The position numbers and the translations under genes were made by a program. DNA of 64,000 bases from Ornithodoros turicata (Eukaryota; Arthropoda; Arachnida; Ixodida; Argasidae). How positions within the stretch are numbered: the first letter of the stretch is position 1; each line of letters starts with the position of its first letter. Shown one piece after another: positions 34,001 to 42,835 of the stretch. The stretch is taken from positions 128,850,123 through 128,914,122 of the forward strand of contig NC_088202.1 in NCBI RefSeq assembly GCF_037126465.1, read 5' to 3'. Under the pieces are notes generated by a model that worked only from the letters and a program-made list of their open reading frames with translations, ran no database searches and was not told the origin of the DNA.

Positions 34001-37000
34001 AGAGCGTAGGAATACTTACAAGCGTCTTTGTCAGTGTTCAGGTTCTTTTGGTCGTAGCTGTGTACTAAAGCATCATCCATGGAGATATCCTTGTCGACGG
34101 CGTCGCAGACGTGTGCAAAGAAATCATCGCAAGGTTTAGCGCCTTTTTCAGCCTTTTCGATGTAGCCAGCTAGAAAAATAGAAAGGGTCAAGTAAGTGCT
34201 TATTCCTGCGGCACACCGGCATCAAAATAGTTTCTCCGACGCTTTGATGCATCTAAAAATGAACTTCACCACATAGCACGCTCCTAGCCAACCATCACCC
34301 CGAATGACAACGTTCTCGCCTCAGATTTGTTGAAAACGGGAGGAGGAGCCTATTTTGTGCCGTGCATAATGGGCAAAATAGGCTCCTCCTCCCGTTTTCA
34401 GCAAATCAGGGGCGAGAACGTTGTCATTCGGGATGATGGTTGGCTAGGAGCGTGCTATGTGGTGAAGTTCATTTCTAAGAGTGTACTGCCAATCACCATT
34501 CCCGATGACATCATGCTTTTCACTGCATTGTACATCCGTTGGCGACACGCTGTGGATGCATTATCGATGTCGATATATCTATCGACTGCACACATTGCGT
34601 TGCTTCAGTGCGTTTAATACTAAACGTAATACTGAAACGTAAAATGAAAAGAAATGGTTTCCAGCTACCGATAGTGGCCGAATGCAAACTGACGTCCGTT
34701 GTGGGCATGACTACACCGATGAATTACATAACGGCAGCGGAATTCCGGTACCGGTTTACGATACCATGCACACCGATACGATACAAGAAGCACACTTAAA
34801 AATGATCACCGGTATACGCCTTTCATCATAGTCGGACGCGATTCGGCGCAGCGCAACAGAAATACCACCCGAGATTTTGTAGTGGACAACCATACCCGCG
34901 TGTTGGAATCTGATTAGAGACAATCCGTGCTCCCTTGGTTGGTGCTACTGTACACTCACTAGAAATGAACTTCACCGCACAGCACGCTCCTAACCAACCG
35001 TCATCTCGAATGATATCGTTATCTGCCCTGGTTTGTTGAAAACCGGAGGCGTACGCCTTTTTTGTGACACTTATGCTGTTCATAATTGTCACAAAAAGGC
35101 GTACGCCTCCCGTTTTGAACAAATCAGGGCAGATAACGATATCATTCGAGATGATGGTTGGCTATGAGCGTGCTATGCGGTGAAGTTCATTTTTAAGAGT
35201 GTAGTACGGTTGGTACCCTCAAACGTACACTCTTAAAAATGCACCGCACAGCACGCTCCTAGCCAACCATCACCTCCAATGATATCGTTATCTGCACTGA
35301 TTTGCTGAAAACGGGAGGCGTACGCATTTTTTGTGGCAATTATAAACAGCATAAGTGTCACAAAAGAGACGTACGCCTCCCGTTTTGAACAAATCAGGGC
35401 AGATAACGATATCATTCGAGATTATGGTTGGCTAGCTGCGTGCTATGTGGTGAAGTTCATTTCTAAGAGTGTAGGCCCAAGAAGAAAGTCAGCTGGAGTC
35501 ACAACTCGCTGGCCACCGCAAAGTGTAGAGCACTCCTTACTCCCCCGACGGCGGCTGACGTATTGCGCGTCGCCGAGGAGCGCTTCACGTGCGCCGCGTG
35601 TCACGAGCAGCGGTAGCTCGCGACGCGCAGTACGTGATGCGCTCCGCGTCGTCACGCTGTTCATACGTCATAAAATAGCTTACGCATCCAGTTTTCAACA
35701 AATCAGTGCAGATATCGATATTATTCGAGATGGTTGTCTATAGGTGCGTGCTATGCGTACACATGCACTCTTAAAAATGAACTTCACCACATAGCACGCT
35801 CCTAGCCAACCATCACCCCGAATGACAACGTTCTCGCGCTAGATTTGTTGAAAACGGGAGGAGGAGCCTATTTTGTGCCCATTATGCACGGCACAAAATA
35901 GGCTCCTCCTCCTGTTTTCAACAAATCAGGGACGAGAACGTTGTCATTCGGGATGGTGGTTGGCTAGGAGCGTGCTATGTGGTGAAGTTCATTTTTAAGA
36001 GTGTGGATGATCCAGAAACGGAGAAATTAGCAACCGCGATGAGGCAGGGCGCAGGTCTACCGGGCGCATCCGTATAATGCGAGAACCTAAAGAGTCTACG
36101 ATTTGGTTGGTTAGGGGGAGAAGTTTCTGCATTAAGTGTGCCGCGCCTCTTGCTTAATGCAAGCGAAAGCTGCCTGGTCATTCCAAATATTCCTGTCCCC
36201 AGGTGGTCGCATGATGCAGCGGTCTGGGCAAGTGATTGGTGCTAGTGATATGCATACTCTGCTACCTTGAACTTACCCATCTGCGCGCAGGCGGGTGTGT
36301 TGCAGTAGAACGCGTTTACGTAAGCTGGAACAGAAACACGAATTGAGGAGATGCGTACCTATAGGAGGTATAGGTAAGAGGTACGTACATGAGGCATGGT
36401 GAACGATGAGAACATTTGGTATGGCAACGAGGAGAAACAACACGAGTGGTACCGCTCCAATCAAGAACCAGTACGTAGACATCTTTTTTACGATGCCCCT
36501 GGCGAAATAAGAGAATCACAAAGGGACGTGCATAAGCAAGGTCCCTTATGCTCCCGATGTTCTGAATCTCGAATATATGGGCAGTCCGTGGGAGGTTGTC
36601 TACTTCCATTGCCGTTGGAATGAGAAACCCTGAGCCAGCTACAACACGCGACATGGAACGGGCATCTCTCACGCGGCGTTATCACATCTGGTTATTGGGT
36701 TCGAGTAAGCCGGAGCCGTACCATAGAACAGCAAATCGAAGGCGCACGGTCGAAATCCACATGCCTAAGGCGATTCGGATCCAGAATTGAATCTGAACCT
36801 CTCGCAATCCAAACCCAATCAAATCCAAATAGTCCCCGCTAATCTGCTGCCAATTAAATTCCACGCGCCTTTCATGTAGCATAAGCTGCACTCACCACAT
36901 AGCTTCACCACAACCAACTTCACCACATAACAATGAACTTCACCACATAGCACGCTCCTAGCCAACCATCATCCCGAATGACAACGTTCTCGCCCCTGAT

Positions 37001-38376
37001 TTGCTGAAAACGGGAGGAGGAGCCTATTTTGTGCCATTATGCACGGCACAAAATAGGCTCCTCCTCCCGTTTTCAACAAATCTAAGGCGAGAACGTTATC
37101 ATTCGGGGTGATGGTTGGCTAGGAGCGTGCTATGTGGTGAAGTTCATTTTTAAGAGTGTGCCTGCTCTGGAAGATAGTTACAATACAATACAATACAATA
37201 CAATATTTTACATTAGAAAAGAGGGTGGAGCAATAAACCTTTTAGGAGGTAATAGTTGGATAGAATGCGTAGATGCTGGCTAGCTGGTGGATAGGCAAGC
37301 CTATCCTAATAGGTGCGGCATATGTGGTGCCTAAATGGTTGCAAAGTTCTGCCTGCTACAGGGGCCGGCGTCTAAGTGGGCGGGAGTGGCAGGGGTGGGG
37401 GGTGGGGGGACGATTGCCTCCTCAGACGTACGCCGAGGGGTAACAAAAACTGTGGCTGGGAGTTCACGGTGTTTGCCGTTCTACAAACCGATGACAGTCT
37501 GTGAACCTCTGCTGCATTGCAAGATGGATGCATTATTAGCCCGTATTTGCGAGGCATATATTAAGCCATTGTGTACGAGCCTATCTTTTCGATAGAATAG
37601 CAATAAAGGTTTCATGGATGCCGTATGGTACAGTTTCAATTCATTTTCGCTTTTCATCACCCACGGAACGCACGGGCGGACGGGGGACGCAAATCTCGGA
37701 GAGGGGCCCAGGACAAAAAAAGCAGACGCCGGCCCTGCCTGCTACCTCGCTCTCTGGCACCACGATTGCTAGGGTTACCCCCTCAGATTCGGGAAGCGAG
37801 TGGTGCGTACGCCTTTTTGTAGCAATTTGACGTTATGCTGACCTATAGGTCAACCCACCTACCAGCTTTTCACACTTTTCTCAGGGTGTATCCATATACA
37901 TAGTGTGTATCTCTCCATACACTCGTAAAAAAAGGGTGTACTTTAACTCCTTTTTAACACCCTTTTGGAGAGTAAAATTACGCTCAAAAGGGTGTCTCCT
38001 CACTCCCTCAAGGGAGTAGCATAACACCTTTCTCCCTACTGGAGAGAAATATTACTCCCCGACAGGGAGAAGGTGTTATGCTACTCCCTTGAGGGAGTGA
38101 GGAGGACACCCTTTTCAGCGTAATTGTACTATCCAAAAGGGCGTTATATATGTGGCAAGGAAAGGAGTTAAAGTACACCCTTTTTTTAAGAGGGTAGTGC
38201 ATGAGGAGAATGGTTAAATATCATGCGCGACCTTTTCAACCCCCAGCACGCTACACAACAAAATAGCACGATATGACTTACTCTGCTGTGGGTGCCCCAG
38301 CACCAGGTGCCCCACCTGGTCCTGGCTCCATGCCGGACATCCCAGACACGCCTGACATGGCGGACTCGTCCCCCAT
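17573..38376 (-). CDS. M13 (neprilysin-like) peptidase homologue, likely pseudoprotease
   Basis: Nineteen exons, joined by hand (plus coordinates, 5' to 3'): 38376-38282, 36498-36389, 36324-36277, 34169-34020, 31506-31444, 27345-27068, 27012-26830, 25518-25364, 23571-23325, 23268-23158, 22046-21972, 21411-21258, 20254-20147, 20078-19956, 19872-19772, 19717-19655, 17963-17895, 17841-17777, 17723-17573. All splice phases agree and the sum is 2349 nt, giving 782 residues, usual for M13. A short Gly/Pro-rich cytosolic tail and one membrane segment (about 43-62) predict a type II ectoenzyme. M13 hallmarks include AKPCDDFFAHVC, VTYIGIRMVLG, SQNALFFYGMM and a C-terminal CYFW. HExxH and the Glu of GENxAD are not present, so catalysis is unlikely. 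The exon-12 donor (GTCTTC) is weak, and an exon between 19655 and 17963 could be missing. Confidence 0.82.
18078..18604. mobile_element. TA-flanked Tc1/mariner-type MITE
   Basis: The 28-bp terminal inverted repeats, CAGCTTGGGACAAAAGTTTA..., are nearly exact and flanked by TA on both sides, as for Tc1/mariner. The 527 bp contain a tRNA-like SINE head (18195-18290) and TATTTG/AAATAC-rich DNA, but no transposase. Confidence 0.82.
18195..18290 (-). repeat. tRNA-like SINE head
   Basis: On the minus strand an A box TGGCGCAGCGGTAACGCG and a B box GGTTCGAATCCGCG lie about 35 bp apart. This is a Pol III promoter in a tRNA-like fold, but without a clear full tRNA cloverleaf end, so I call it SINE-derived. 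Confidence 0.65.
19096..19555. mobile_element. TA-flanked MITE with nested palindrome
   Basis: CAGGGTGTCCCAGCTAAA at 19096 and its complement ending at 19555 are flanked by TA. Inside, GTTGTCCCAATGAGAACATC (from 19191) and its complement (to about 19430) delimit a second nested element. It sits in an intron of the M13 gene. Confidence 0.8.
21756..21895. repeat. 20-bp tandem repeat
   Basis: Five almost exact 20-bp units (ATACATAGCATAACATACGT) are followed by degenerate ones. Confidence 0.95.
22500..22785 (-). mobile_element. Terminal part of a pogo/Tigger-like element
   Basis: The minus strand starts CAGTCTAAACTCGTTATTAT and repeats the words CTCGTTATTATGAC, CTCGTTAATACGAC and AACTCGTTAATCCGAC. 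Repeated CGTTA-type words at the end are typical of pogo/Tigger transposons. No transposase is seen nearby. Confidence 0.5.
23158..27345 (-). CDS. M13 gene exons 6-10: N-terminal peptidase domain
   Basis: Exon 6 (27345-27068) begins with the K-W-L-E-S-L helix. Exon 7 is 61 codons in phase 0. Exon 8 carries VIVRHPKYVVGLADNM, like the M13 v-DP-Y-L segment. Exon 9 gives WNIFVTYIGIRMVLG, the W-(x)n-Y-l-x-w-R block. Exon 10 gives VEDVRDSIAKSF. Donors and acceptors are canonical except the exon-9 donor GTTTGT; the intron after it is only 56 nt (23269-23324). Confidence 0.82.
24138..24340 (-). pseudogene. Possible mariner-type transposase remnant
   Basis: The short frame contains RSERPRAVDVVAGVKVTVR followed by KNRRVAIEVV. 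This resembles the linker between the two helix-turn-helix modules of mariner transposases (G-R-P-R ... R-x-t-i-r-e). The similarity is weak and the frame is only about 60 codons. Confidence 0.3.
24970..25188. repeat. Foldback repeat
   Basis: GACAGTGGCACTGTCTTCGT with following CAGGACAAAAGAGGTGCAAG (25030-25070) is repeated inverted at 25105-25150, and the outer GACGACA.GATTA.AGGAAAG ends also pair. The loop is about 40 bp. An AT-rich (TATA)n stretch lies just to the left (24875-24940). Confidence 0.78.
25584..25980. mobile_element. Large hairpin element, ACACCCT-rich
   Basis: Almost all of the 397 bp form one palindrome: CCCGCACTGTAAACTGAAAA at the left and its complement ending at 25980, with arms of about 190 bp. 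It is rich in AACACCC(T)TTT / AAAGGGTGT words. It sits in the intron beside M13 exon 8. Confidence 0.9.
26411..26586. mobile_element. Hairpin MITE, centre lost
   Basis: Family termini and outer arms are present, but the central part is replaced by a tandem duplication of CAGGGGCGAGAACGTTGTC. It lies downstream of M13 exon 7 in the same intron system. Confidence 0.88.
27875..28735. mobile_element. Long foldback element (~860 bp)
   Basis: CGTGTCATTCGGACTT at the left pairs with AAGTCCGAATGACACG at the right. Long internal blocks also pair: CAAGATGGCAAATTCAGT and TTTTGCAAGATGGCAAATTC, AATTAGAGAGCCCGTAGCGA and its complement, and GGGCAGGACATGTTCCTGCC near the centre. The right end runs into AACACCCTGTATA, as in the 19096-19555 family. 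It lies in the large M13 intron 5. Confidence 0.8.
29134..29355. mobile_element. Hairpin MITE
   Basis: The left end CACTCTTAAAAATGAACTTC follows TA and the GGCGTACGCCTTTTTTGTGA centre is present. The right terminal 15 bp are missing and a TTGTCACAAAA segment of the right arm is deleted. Confidence 0.88.
29548..29812. mobile_element. Two fused, truncated hairpin MITEs
   Basis: 29548-29701 is a copy with most of its right arm deleted (centre joined directly to GTGGTGAAGTTCATTTTTAA). 29704-29812 is a second copy lacking both ends and the centre. Confidence 0.7.
29935..30265. repeat. Degenerate MITE fragments
   Basis: Pieces such as CACCGCATAGCTCGCTCCTA, AGGCGTACG and GTAGCCAATCACCATCCCGA belong to the hairpin family but no complete palindrome remains. 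Confidence 0.5.
30478..30600. mobile_element. Small hairpin MITE, second family
   Basis: Short arms GCACCGCATAGCACAGTTG...GCCAACC and GGTTGGCGTACAGCGTGCCA are separated by GAATGATATTATCGCTTC. It is a reduced relative of the 13763 copy. Confidence 0.55.
30600..30802 (-). pseudogene. MAM-domain-like exon remnant
   Basis: The minus frame reads RYSGWRRMFLLGN, then RPRYQVVFLGDFGVGIDDIA and LVNNVG. This matches the C-terminal part of a MAM domain (y-x-v-x-f-e-g-x-x-g-x-(x)-I-A-I-D-D-I). The upstream TTTATTGATTTGAG could be an acceptor, but no donor follows and the fragment is wedged between two MITEs in M13 intron 5. It is probably a captured or decayed exon of another gene; a real alternative exon is less likely. 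Confidence 0.45.
30826..31063. mobile_element. Hairpin MITE, GGCGGAGCC subfamily
   Basis: A full palindrome with GGAGGCGGAGCCTATTCTGTGC and complement; arms pair through GACAACGTTCTCGCCC. The right terminus has a small deletion. Confidence 0.9.
31444..34169 (-). CDS. M13 gene exons 4-5: PCDDFF ectodomain start
   Basis: Exon 4 (34169-34020, acceptor TTTCTAG, donor GTAAGT) reads GYIEKAEKGAKPCDDFFAHV, the family PC-x-DF-(x)n-C signature. Exon 5 (31506-31444) continues in phase 1 and ends in ...RNC, the Cys that pairs in the M13 N-terminal region. Exon 5 is also open in frame 0 (LKQLLHILPL...), but only phase 1 joins both neighbours. Confidence 0.75.
31645..31892. mobile_element. Hairpin MITE with arm-shared private variants
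   Basis: A full palindrome in M13 intron 4. The left arm reads CTCTTAGCCAACCGTCATGT then CGATTGATATC; the right arm reads GATATCAATCG then ACATGACGGTTGGCTAAGAG. These departures from the family consensus are present in both arms. Confidence 0.92.
32616..32863. mobile_element. Hairpin MITE, TA-flanked
   Basis: A full-length copy with CACTCTTAAAAATGAACTTC ends, flanked by TA on both sides, consistent with a Tc1/mariner-type target. Confidence 0.92.
33341..33620. mobile_element. Hairpin MITE with central duplication
   Basis: A full copy with a duplicated GCGTAGCATAAGTGTCACAG block. Both arms share ATAATCT/AGATTAT, TTATTTGC/GCAAATAA and TTGGAAAC/GTTTCCAA against the consensus. Confidence 0.9.
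34251..34485. mobile_element. Hairpin MITE, GGAGGAGCC subfamily
   Basis: A palindrome with central GGAGGAGCCTATTTTGTGCC, about 80 bp upstream (in gene orientation) of M13 exon 4, in intron 3. Confidence 0.9.
34953..35203. mobile_element. Hairpin MITE
   Basis: A full-length GCGTACGCC copy; the left terminus is CACTCACTAGAAATGAACTT and TA flanks both ends. Confidence 0.9.
35228..35472. mobile_element. Hairpin MITE
   Basis: A full-length copy only 25 bp from the previous one, TA-flanked. The left arm lacks the AACTTCA word. Confidence 0.9.
35655..35755. mobile_element. Half hairpin MITE
   Basis: Only a right arm (CAGTTTTCAACAAATCAGTG ... GTGCGTGCTATGCG) remains. Confidence 0.6.
35766..36004. 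mobile_element. Hairpin MITE, GGAGGAGCC subfamily
   Basis: A full-length palindrome in M13 intron 3, with GACAACGTTCTCGCGC arms and GGAGGAGCCTATTTTGTGCC centre. Confidence 0.9.
36277..38376 (-). CDS. M13 gene exons 1-3: cytosolic tail, membrane anchor, first Cys pair
   Basis: Exon 1 starts MGDESAMSGVSGMSGMEPG and ends at a GTAAGT donor. Exon 2 (acceptor ...TTTCGCCAG) supplies a hydrophobic span, WFLIGAVPLVLFLLVAIPNV, after two lysines. Exon 3 (48 nt) gives FYCNTPACAQM, matching the C-x-T-x-x-C motif that starts M13 ectodomains. Phases are 2, 1 and 1. The start ATG at 38376 is the first in a frame that splices cleanly; no other N terminus fits as well. Confidence 0.78.
36931..37159. mobile_element. 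Hairpin MITE, GGAGGAGCC subfamily
   Basis: A near full-length palindrome. Just left of it (36890-36930) the words CACCACATAGC / TTCACCACA are repeated, as if the left end had been duplicated in small steps. A (CAATA)n microsatellite follows at 37181-37205. Confidence 0.88.
37919..38205. mobile_element. Large hairpin element
   Basis: CACTCGTAAAAAAAGGGTGT and AGGGTGTACTTTAACTCC pair with GGAGTTAAAGTACACCCT at the right, and the arms meet at CTCCCTACTGGAG. Central words AACACCTTCTCCC and its complement also pair. It sits between M13 exons 1 and 2. Confidence 0.85.
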
Positions 38377-38382
38377 GTTCTT

Positions 38383-39485
38383 GGGTAGCCTGTGTGTTAC
38401 GGCACAAAATTACGGCGCCAACATCACGGGGACCCAGGGCGGATCCACAAAAGCTGATAACACTAGCTAGTTTCACAAATGCAGCGATACTTTAGCCAGG
38501 GGACAGGAAGATAGACGTTTTGGCTGAGCATGCAGCGTGTACGGTTGCCACAGGTCAGAGAAGGCACGTCACTTTGCATTCACAGTTGAAAGTGAACTAA
38601 GAAAAACGACGACGATTGGGCCTGTTGTCATTGACAACAAACTGCTAGCGTATTTGGACACGATGGGCCTGAATTCTGCTATCCCCTCGTTAAATCTCAC
38701 AAATCCTCCCCGCTTCTACGAAAGGGCGTTGTACGAACGAAGCGAAATTTAATGAACGCGTAAGGTCAACACGCTAGCTGTAAAATTTGTAGTCAGGGAC
38801 CACATGTAATAAATGTCAATCAATGTAAGGGCCATACACACGTCTAACACTAGTCGAAGATCGACAAAACTATCATCCCAGGTAAAATTGAGCGACTTTA
38901 ACTAAAGACAACCATTAATCGCATTAGGCTCGGCGCGCTGTTCGCAGCAGTCACAACATCGAACGTCTGCACGTGCTGCACCCCCGTCCCCCCAGATTCC
39001 CATCATGCCCCAAATTTGGCAATCCAAGAAATAAACCTCGGCAGATCCTAGAGGCCCTCGACTGCAAGGTTATGAGAAGGAGGCCGAGAAAGAAGCAAGA
39101 GCATGAATCACTAAATGCGCTCTAAAAATGCATTTCTGGCAAGACAGTAGAATGGACAGTAGACAGTAGCCAACGAAAGCTAGAAAGAGAAGTGTGTATT
39201 GGCATCAATTGGAAGGCCTGCCACAGAAAGAGAAGGGTGTACTTGCCCTTGGTGCTCGGTCCGATCAGACTGAGAGCGGTCCAGGAATGTACGCGTGTAT
39301 ATCGCAGACTACGGGAGCGTGTGCTTCGTCGTCTTCTTCTCCGTCAGAAGTGGCGCATAGCTCACTGGCAATTGGCCACAGAACACTGATTGAATCACAG
39401 GATTAGCACACTATGGAAAACGCGGTGTATAGATGATATGTAGGAGATTATTGATAGATTCATCGATTGATTGATTGCTCGTACT
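38383..39485. other. Upstream of the M13 gene, no gene recognised
   Basis: This stretch should hold the 5' UTR and promoter of the M13 gene on the minus strand. No TATA box or other element could be assigned, and ORFs here are short and unsupported. Confidence 0.35.
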
Positions 39486-39489
39486 ATAT

Positions 39490-39660
39490 GGTAACTTTTT
39501 CGTCTTCCTCCTCCGGCGGTGGTGGTGCTGGTGAAAGGGCTCGCCGTTGTCGGCCTCACATATGTTGGCAACGTCACGACTGACGCCCTGGGGGAATGTG
39601 CGTCCTGGGCCGACTTCTAAGGGAACTGTGCCGACATATGTCTTCCTCCTCCTCGTACAT
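39490..39660 (-). repeat. SINE fragment
   Basis: The minus strand reads ACATATGTCGGCACAGTTCC, then GGCCCAGGACGCACATTCCC and ACGTTGCCAACATATGTGAG. This is the body of the SINE at 917-1115 without its tRNA head. Confidence 0.7.
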
Positions 39661-40266
39661 CTTCGCTTCTTCTCCTTCGTCGAATCAAAAGAGGGCACAG
39701 GTACAGGTTTTGCTGGCGCTCCGCTGAGTGTCTCAAATAGCCAGCTCACACTTTTGTTTGCATCTTTTAGTTCTATGAAACCTGGCAATGAGTAGGTGCG
39801 ACAAAGCAGAGCAAGATAGCCGCTGACGCTGCCGACAAATCTCTCCGTTGGTATTGCTAACCTCACGCCGCCTCTATAACGCCTAATGCTATAGACGTGT
39901 TTGAAATTTGCCTCCCCCACTCCTCCGACGGATGGACACATGAGAAGATGGTAAGGTAGCGTAATTGGAGTACAGATTGGGATAAGTGTAAGTATGGTGA
40001 ACTAGAAGGAAGTCTAGTCTAGGAAGGGAGTCTAAAAGGTCTAGTTCACAGGGGTGGATTTCAGGGGGGTGGGCACCGCCCCCCATACGGCTGTGTTCCC
40101 TATGTAAAACCCTATCTCCTCGATGATGCTGTGCCGCAAAGCACGAAATTTCCTTAAGACCGCCCCCCCCCCCCCCCTATGACAGACCCTTAAATCCGCC
40201 CCCGCTAGTTCACCATAGTGTAAGCGGCCGTATCATCCCCATCAAATCCGCCGATCCATCATCATT

Positions 40267-41280
40267 ACACTCTCAGAAACGAAACGAATAAATTTACGCT
40301 TACATCGTATTTTATTTTTATTAGGCGTAAATTTCGACAAAACGGCTGACGCCGTATCCGTCAAGTTGTGTTTTATTCATGGTACCCGTTAACGTGTCCG
40401 CTGTACCCGTAAAGGTCGGAGTTTTATGCGTAAATGGCACGGGGAAGACGATTTACTCTTATATTCTGACGCATAAGATTTCGCTTGGACGGATAAACTC
40501 AGGCTATTGCGTTGCAATATCAGTCATTTACGGCTATATTGACGCATATTGTTCTTCAAATGTTATACAGGCCCTGCTGTCTGAGAGCGCGTGCACGTAT
40601 GTGGTGTCGTGTGCAAACTGCCAAGCGTTTGCTGGGATAACCGACACTCATGGCCTCAATCATGCATCGTCCAACACCAATGTAAGTCGCCACGTTTTGG
40701 GCTCGATGTCTTGAGTTCACTAAATTTTACCGACTTATTTCATGTCAAACGTATGGCGGGAAGAAACGGCATCGAACGAGGCAACTTCTCACGGCACGCC
40801 GTCGGCCAGCAAGCACGTCGGCCAGAGTTGTGATTGTCCCGGCTATCTCCACGCTGCAAATTCATATGCGTACGCCCATTGTTTACCGGGCTGTACCTTT
40901 ATGTATGGCTATCTATAAGCAGATCATTTTGGTACAGGTGACTCTTACCTCTTTTGTTCTTTTTTTTTCGTTTTCGATATGAGTTTCCCGCCGCCTGAAG
41001 CGTCTGTATTAGTGATTCAGTTTTAAAATCTTTCTTTGTAATTACAGTTCAAATTATTATTGGAGATTATAGAAATAGGAAAATATAAGCATAAAGATTC
41101 TACGCATAAAATAGAAGACAATGGCTTACTTCTAAAATAGCCGTAAAAAAACGATTAAATTCTTGACCTTCACTATCCGTCAAAGCACCAAGGGGAAGCC
41201 CAAGACGCATTGAATAAAGGTCAAGAATTTGATCGCTTTTTGACGCTTACTATCCGTTTTTTTTTTTTTTCTGAGAGTAC
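40267..41280. mobile_element. DNA transposon, ACGGATA / TTACGC subterminal words
   Basis: Terminal ACACTCTCAGAAA and TTTCTGAGAGTAC are complementary. TTTACGC, ACGGATA(G) and TGACGC words recur at both ends (40300-40560 and 41090-41255). No transposase is visible. Confidence 0.65.
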
Positions 41281-41699
41281 AGCATCGTGGCAGGGACGAG
41301 CATCAAAAATGCAACGAGCGCGCAACCCCCATCGGGAAGAAGAAGAAGGAGCATCTTCCAAAACAACGGAGGGCAGAAGAAGAAGAAGACGACGACGAAC
41401 GGAGGGCTTGAGGCCTCACGCCCCTTTTGTCCCTTAGTGGCTCACGGCCATTATCTCATTGGTAGAAGAAGAAGAAGAAGAAGGAGCAACAACAACAACT
41501 ACAACAGAAGTGGATCGCTGAACGCAAGGAACACACCCACACGCACCGCTCCTGCCTACCGGTACGAAATACCTTTGAAGACGCCTTTGGCTTCGCCTAC
41601 GTCTCGTCTTTTTGGTTCCTCGCCAAGTTGCCGAAACTTCACTTCCGACTTCTGACTGTGGTATGGGCGATTGGCCAGGGTAGGGCGTAGTGACAGGTG

Positions 41700-42606
41700 A
41701 TGCCGTCTACTAGCAGCTTGGCCCGACCCTTACATCCTTTGGTCCACCCTTGCTGGTCGACGTCCGCCGACATCCGCTTGATCTTATTTGCTATCTTTAG
41801 GGCTAAGGGTCTTCCGTCCATCCCGGCTGTTGCTATCCGACCGACCGACGGCACTCCCGACGAAATCTCTGCAGTTCGCCAGTACGGAAAGGAGGGTATA
41901 GTATGCAAATCTGAAGATGTGGATGTTATCCGCTCACTCTTGTCGACATCCTCGTTTGGAGGGCTCCCCGTCGAGGTATTCGTCCCGCACCATCTTGCCC
42001 GTTAGGGGTGTTGACACATCCCTCCCTGCTAGTGAAATTCTAGACCTATTCGCTGACTTCGGTGTCCTCGATGTCTTTCGATGCAAGAGGATATAGAGGA
42101 CGAGCGCCGTATCCCAACTGAGTCAGTCATCGTGACGTTCGGCGGACACATCTGCCCATCCGAGATTCTGGCCCCTCATCTTCCGCGTTGACCAGTACAA
42201 GCGAAGGCCTCTGCAGTGCAAGCGCTGTTTCCGGTTTGGTCACACCACCAAGAGCTGTAAACCTGACATTCGCTGTCGTCGCTGTGGTGAAGCCCATGAC
42301 GAATCCGCTTGTTCTGATGGTACACCCTTGAGATGCTGCCTATGTGGCGAAGCACACTTCGCCGATTGCCAGTCGTGCTCTTGCCGCGACCAGGAGGCGT
42401 CTCTGTTAGAAATCATGGACTCCCGCCATTGCTCGCGTGCGGACGCCTTGGCTTCGTTGAGAGGTCGCAGCTCTGGCTTCGCAGGAAGAAGCCGGACCAA
42501 TGCGTTTCCTGAAGATAGGCTGCAGAAAATGATTGACTGCGCCGTTGAAGCTGCCATGTCGAAAATAAGAGAAGAAATGAACTCCATCTGCTCAGTGATT
42601 GCGTAG
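41700..42606 (+). pseudogene. LINE ORF1 (Gag-like) pseudogene
   Basis: Three CCHC-type knuckles lie in a row at about 42205-42385: CKRCFRFGHTTKSC, then CRRCGEAHDESAC, then CCLCGEAHFADC. This triple is characteristic of LINE ORF1 RNA-binding proteins. Upstream frames (KGLPSIPAVAIRPTDGTPDE, then FGGLPVEVFVPH) belong to the same ORF but are broken by stops near 42003 and by frameshifts. A downstream helical tail ends at a stop near 42604. Confidence 0.85.
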
Positions 42607-42835
42607 CTGTCATCTGCGATATCGCGAGCTGTCTCTGCCATCCCTCTGAAGAGTCCAGCCCCCCTGGTGCCAGCACCAAATGTCCAGCCTCTTCTAAAGA
42701 CTCCTGACCATCGTCCCTCGATTAGCTGCCAACCAGCTTCTGCTCAAGCCTCTGCCCAGTGCGTGGGCCAGACAATCGATGATATGGACTTAACTTTGTC
42801 GAACTCTAAACGCGGCGCCTCTCCATCTGCGTTAA

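Noticed and set aside
41287..41655. A coding gene in the GAA-rich stretch
   Set aside because: The frame is built from GAAGAAGAAG repeats and basic low-complexity sequence; probably untranslated LINE leader or flanking DNA.
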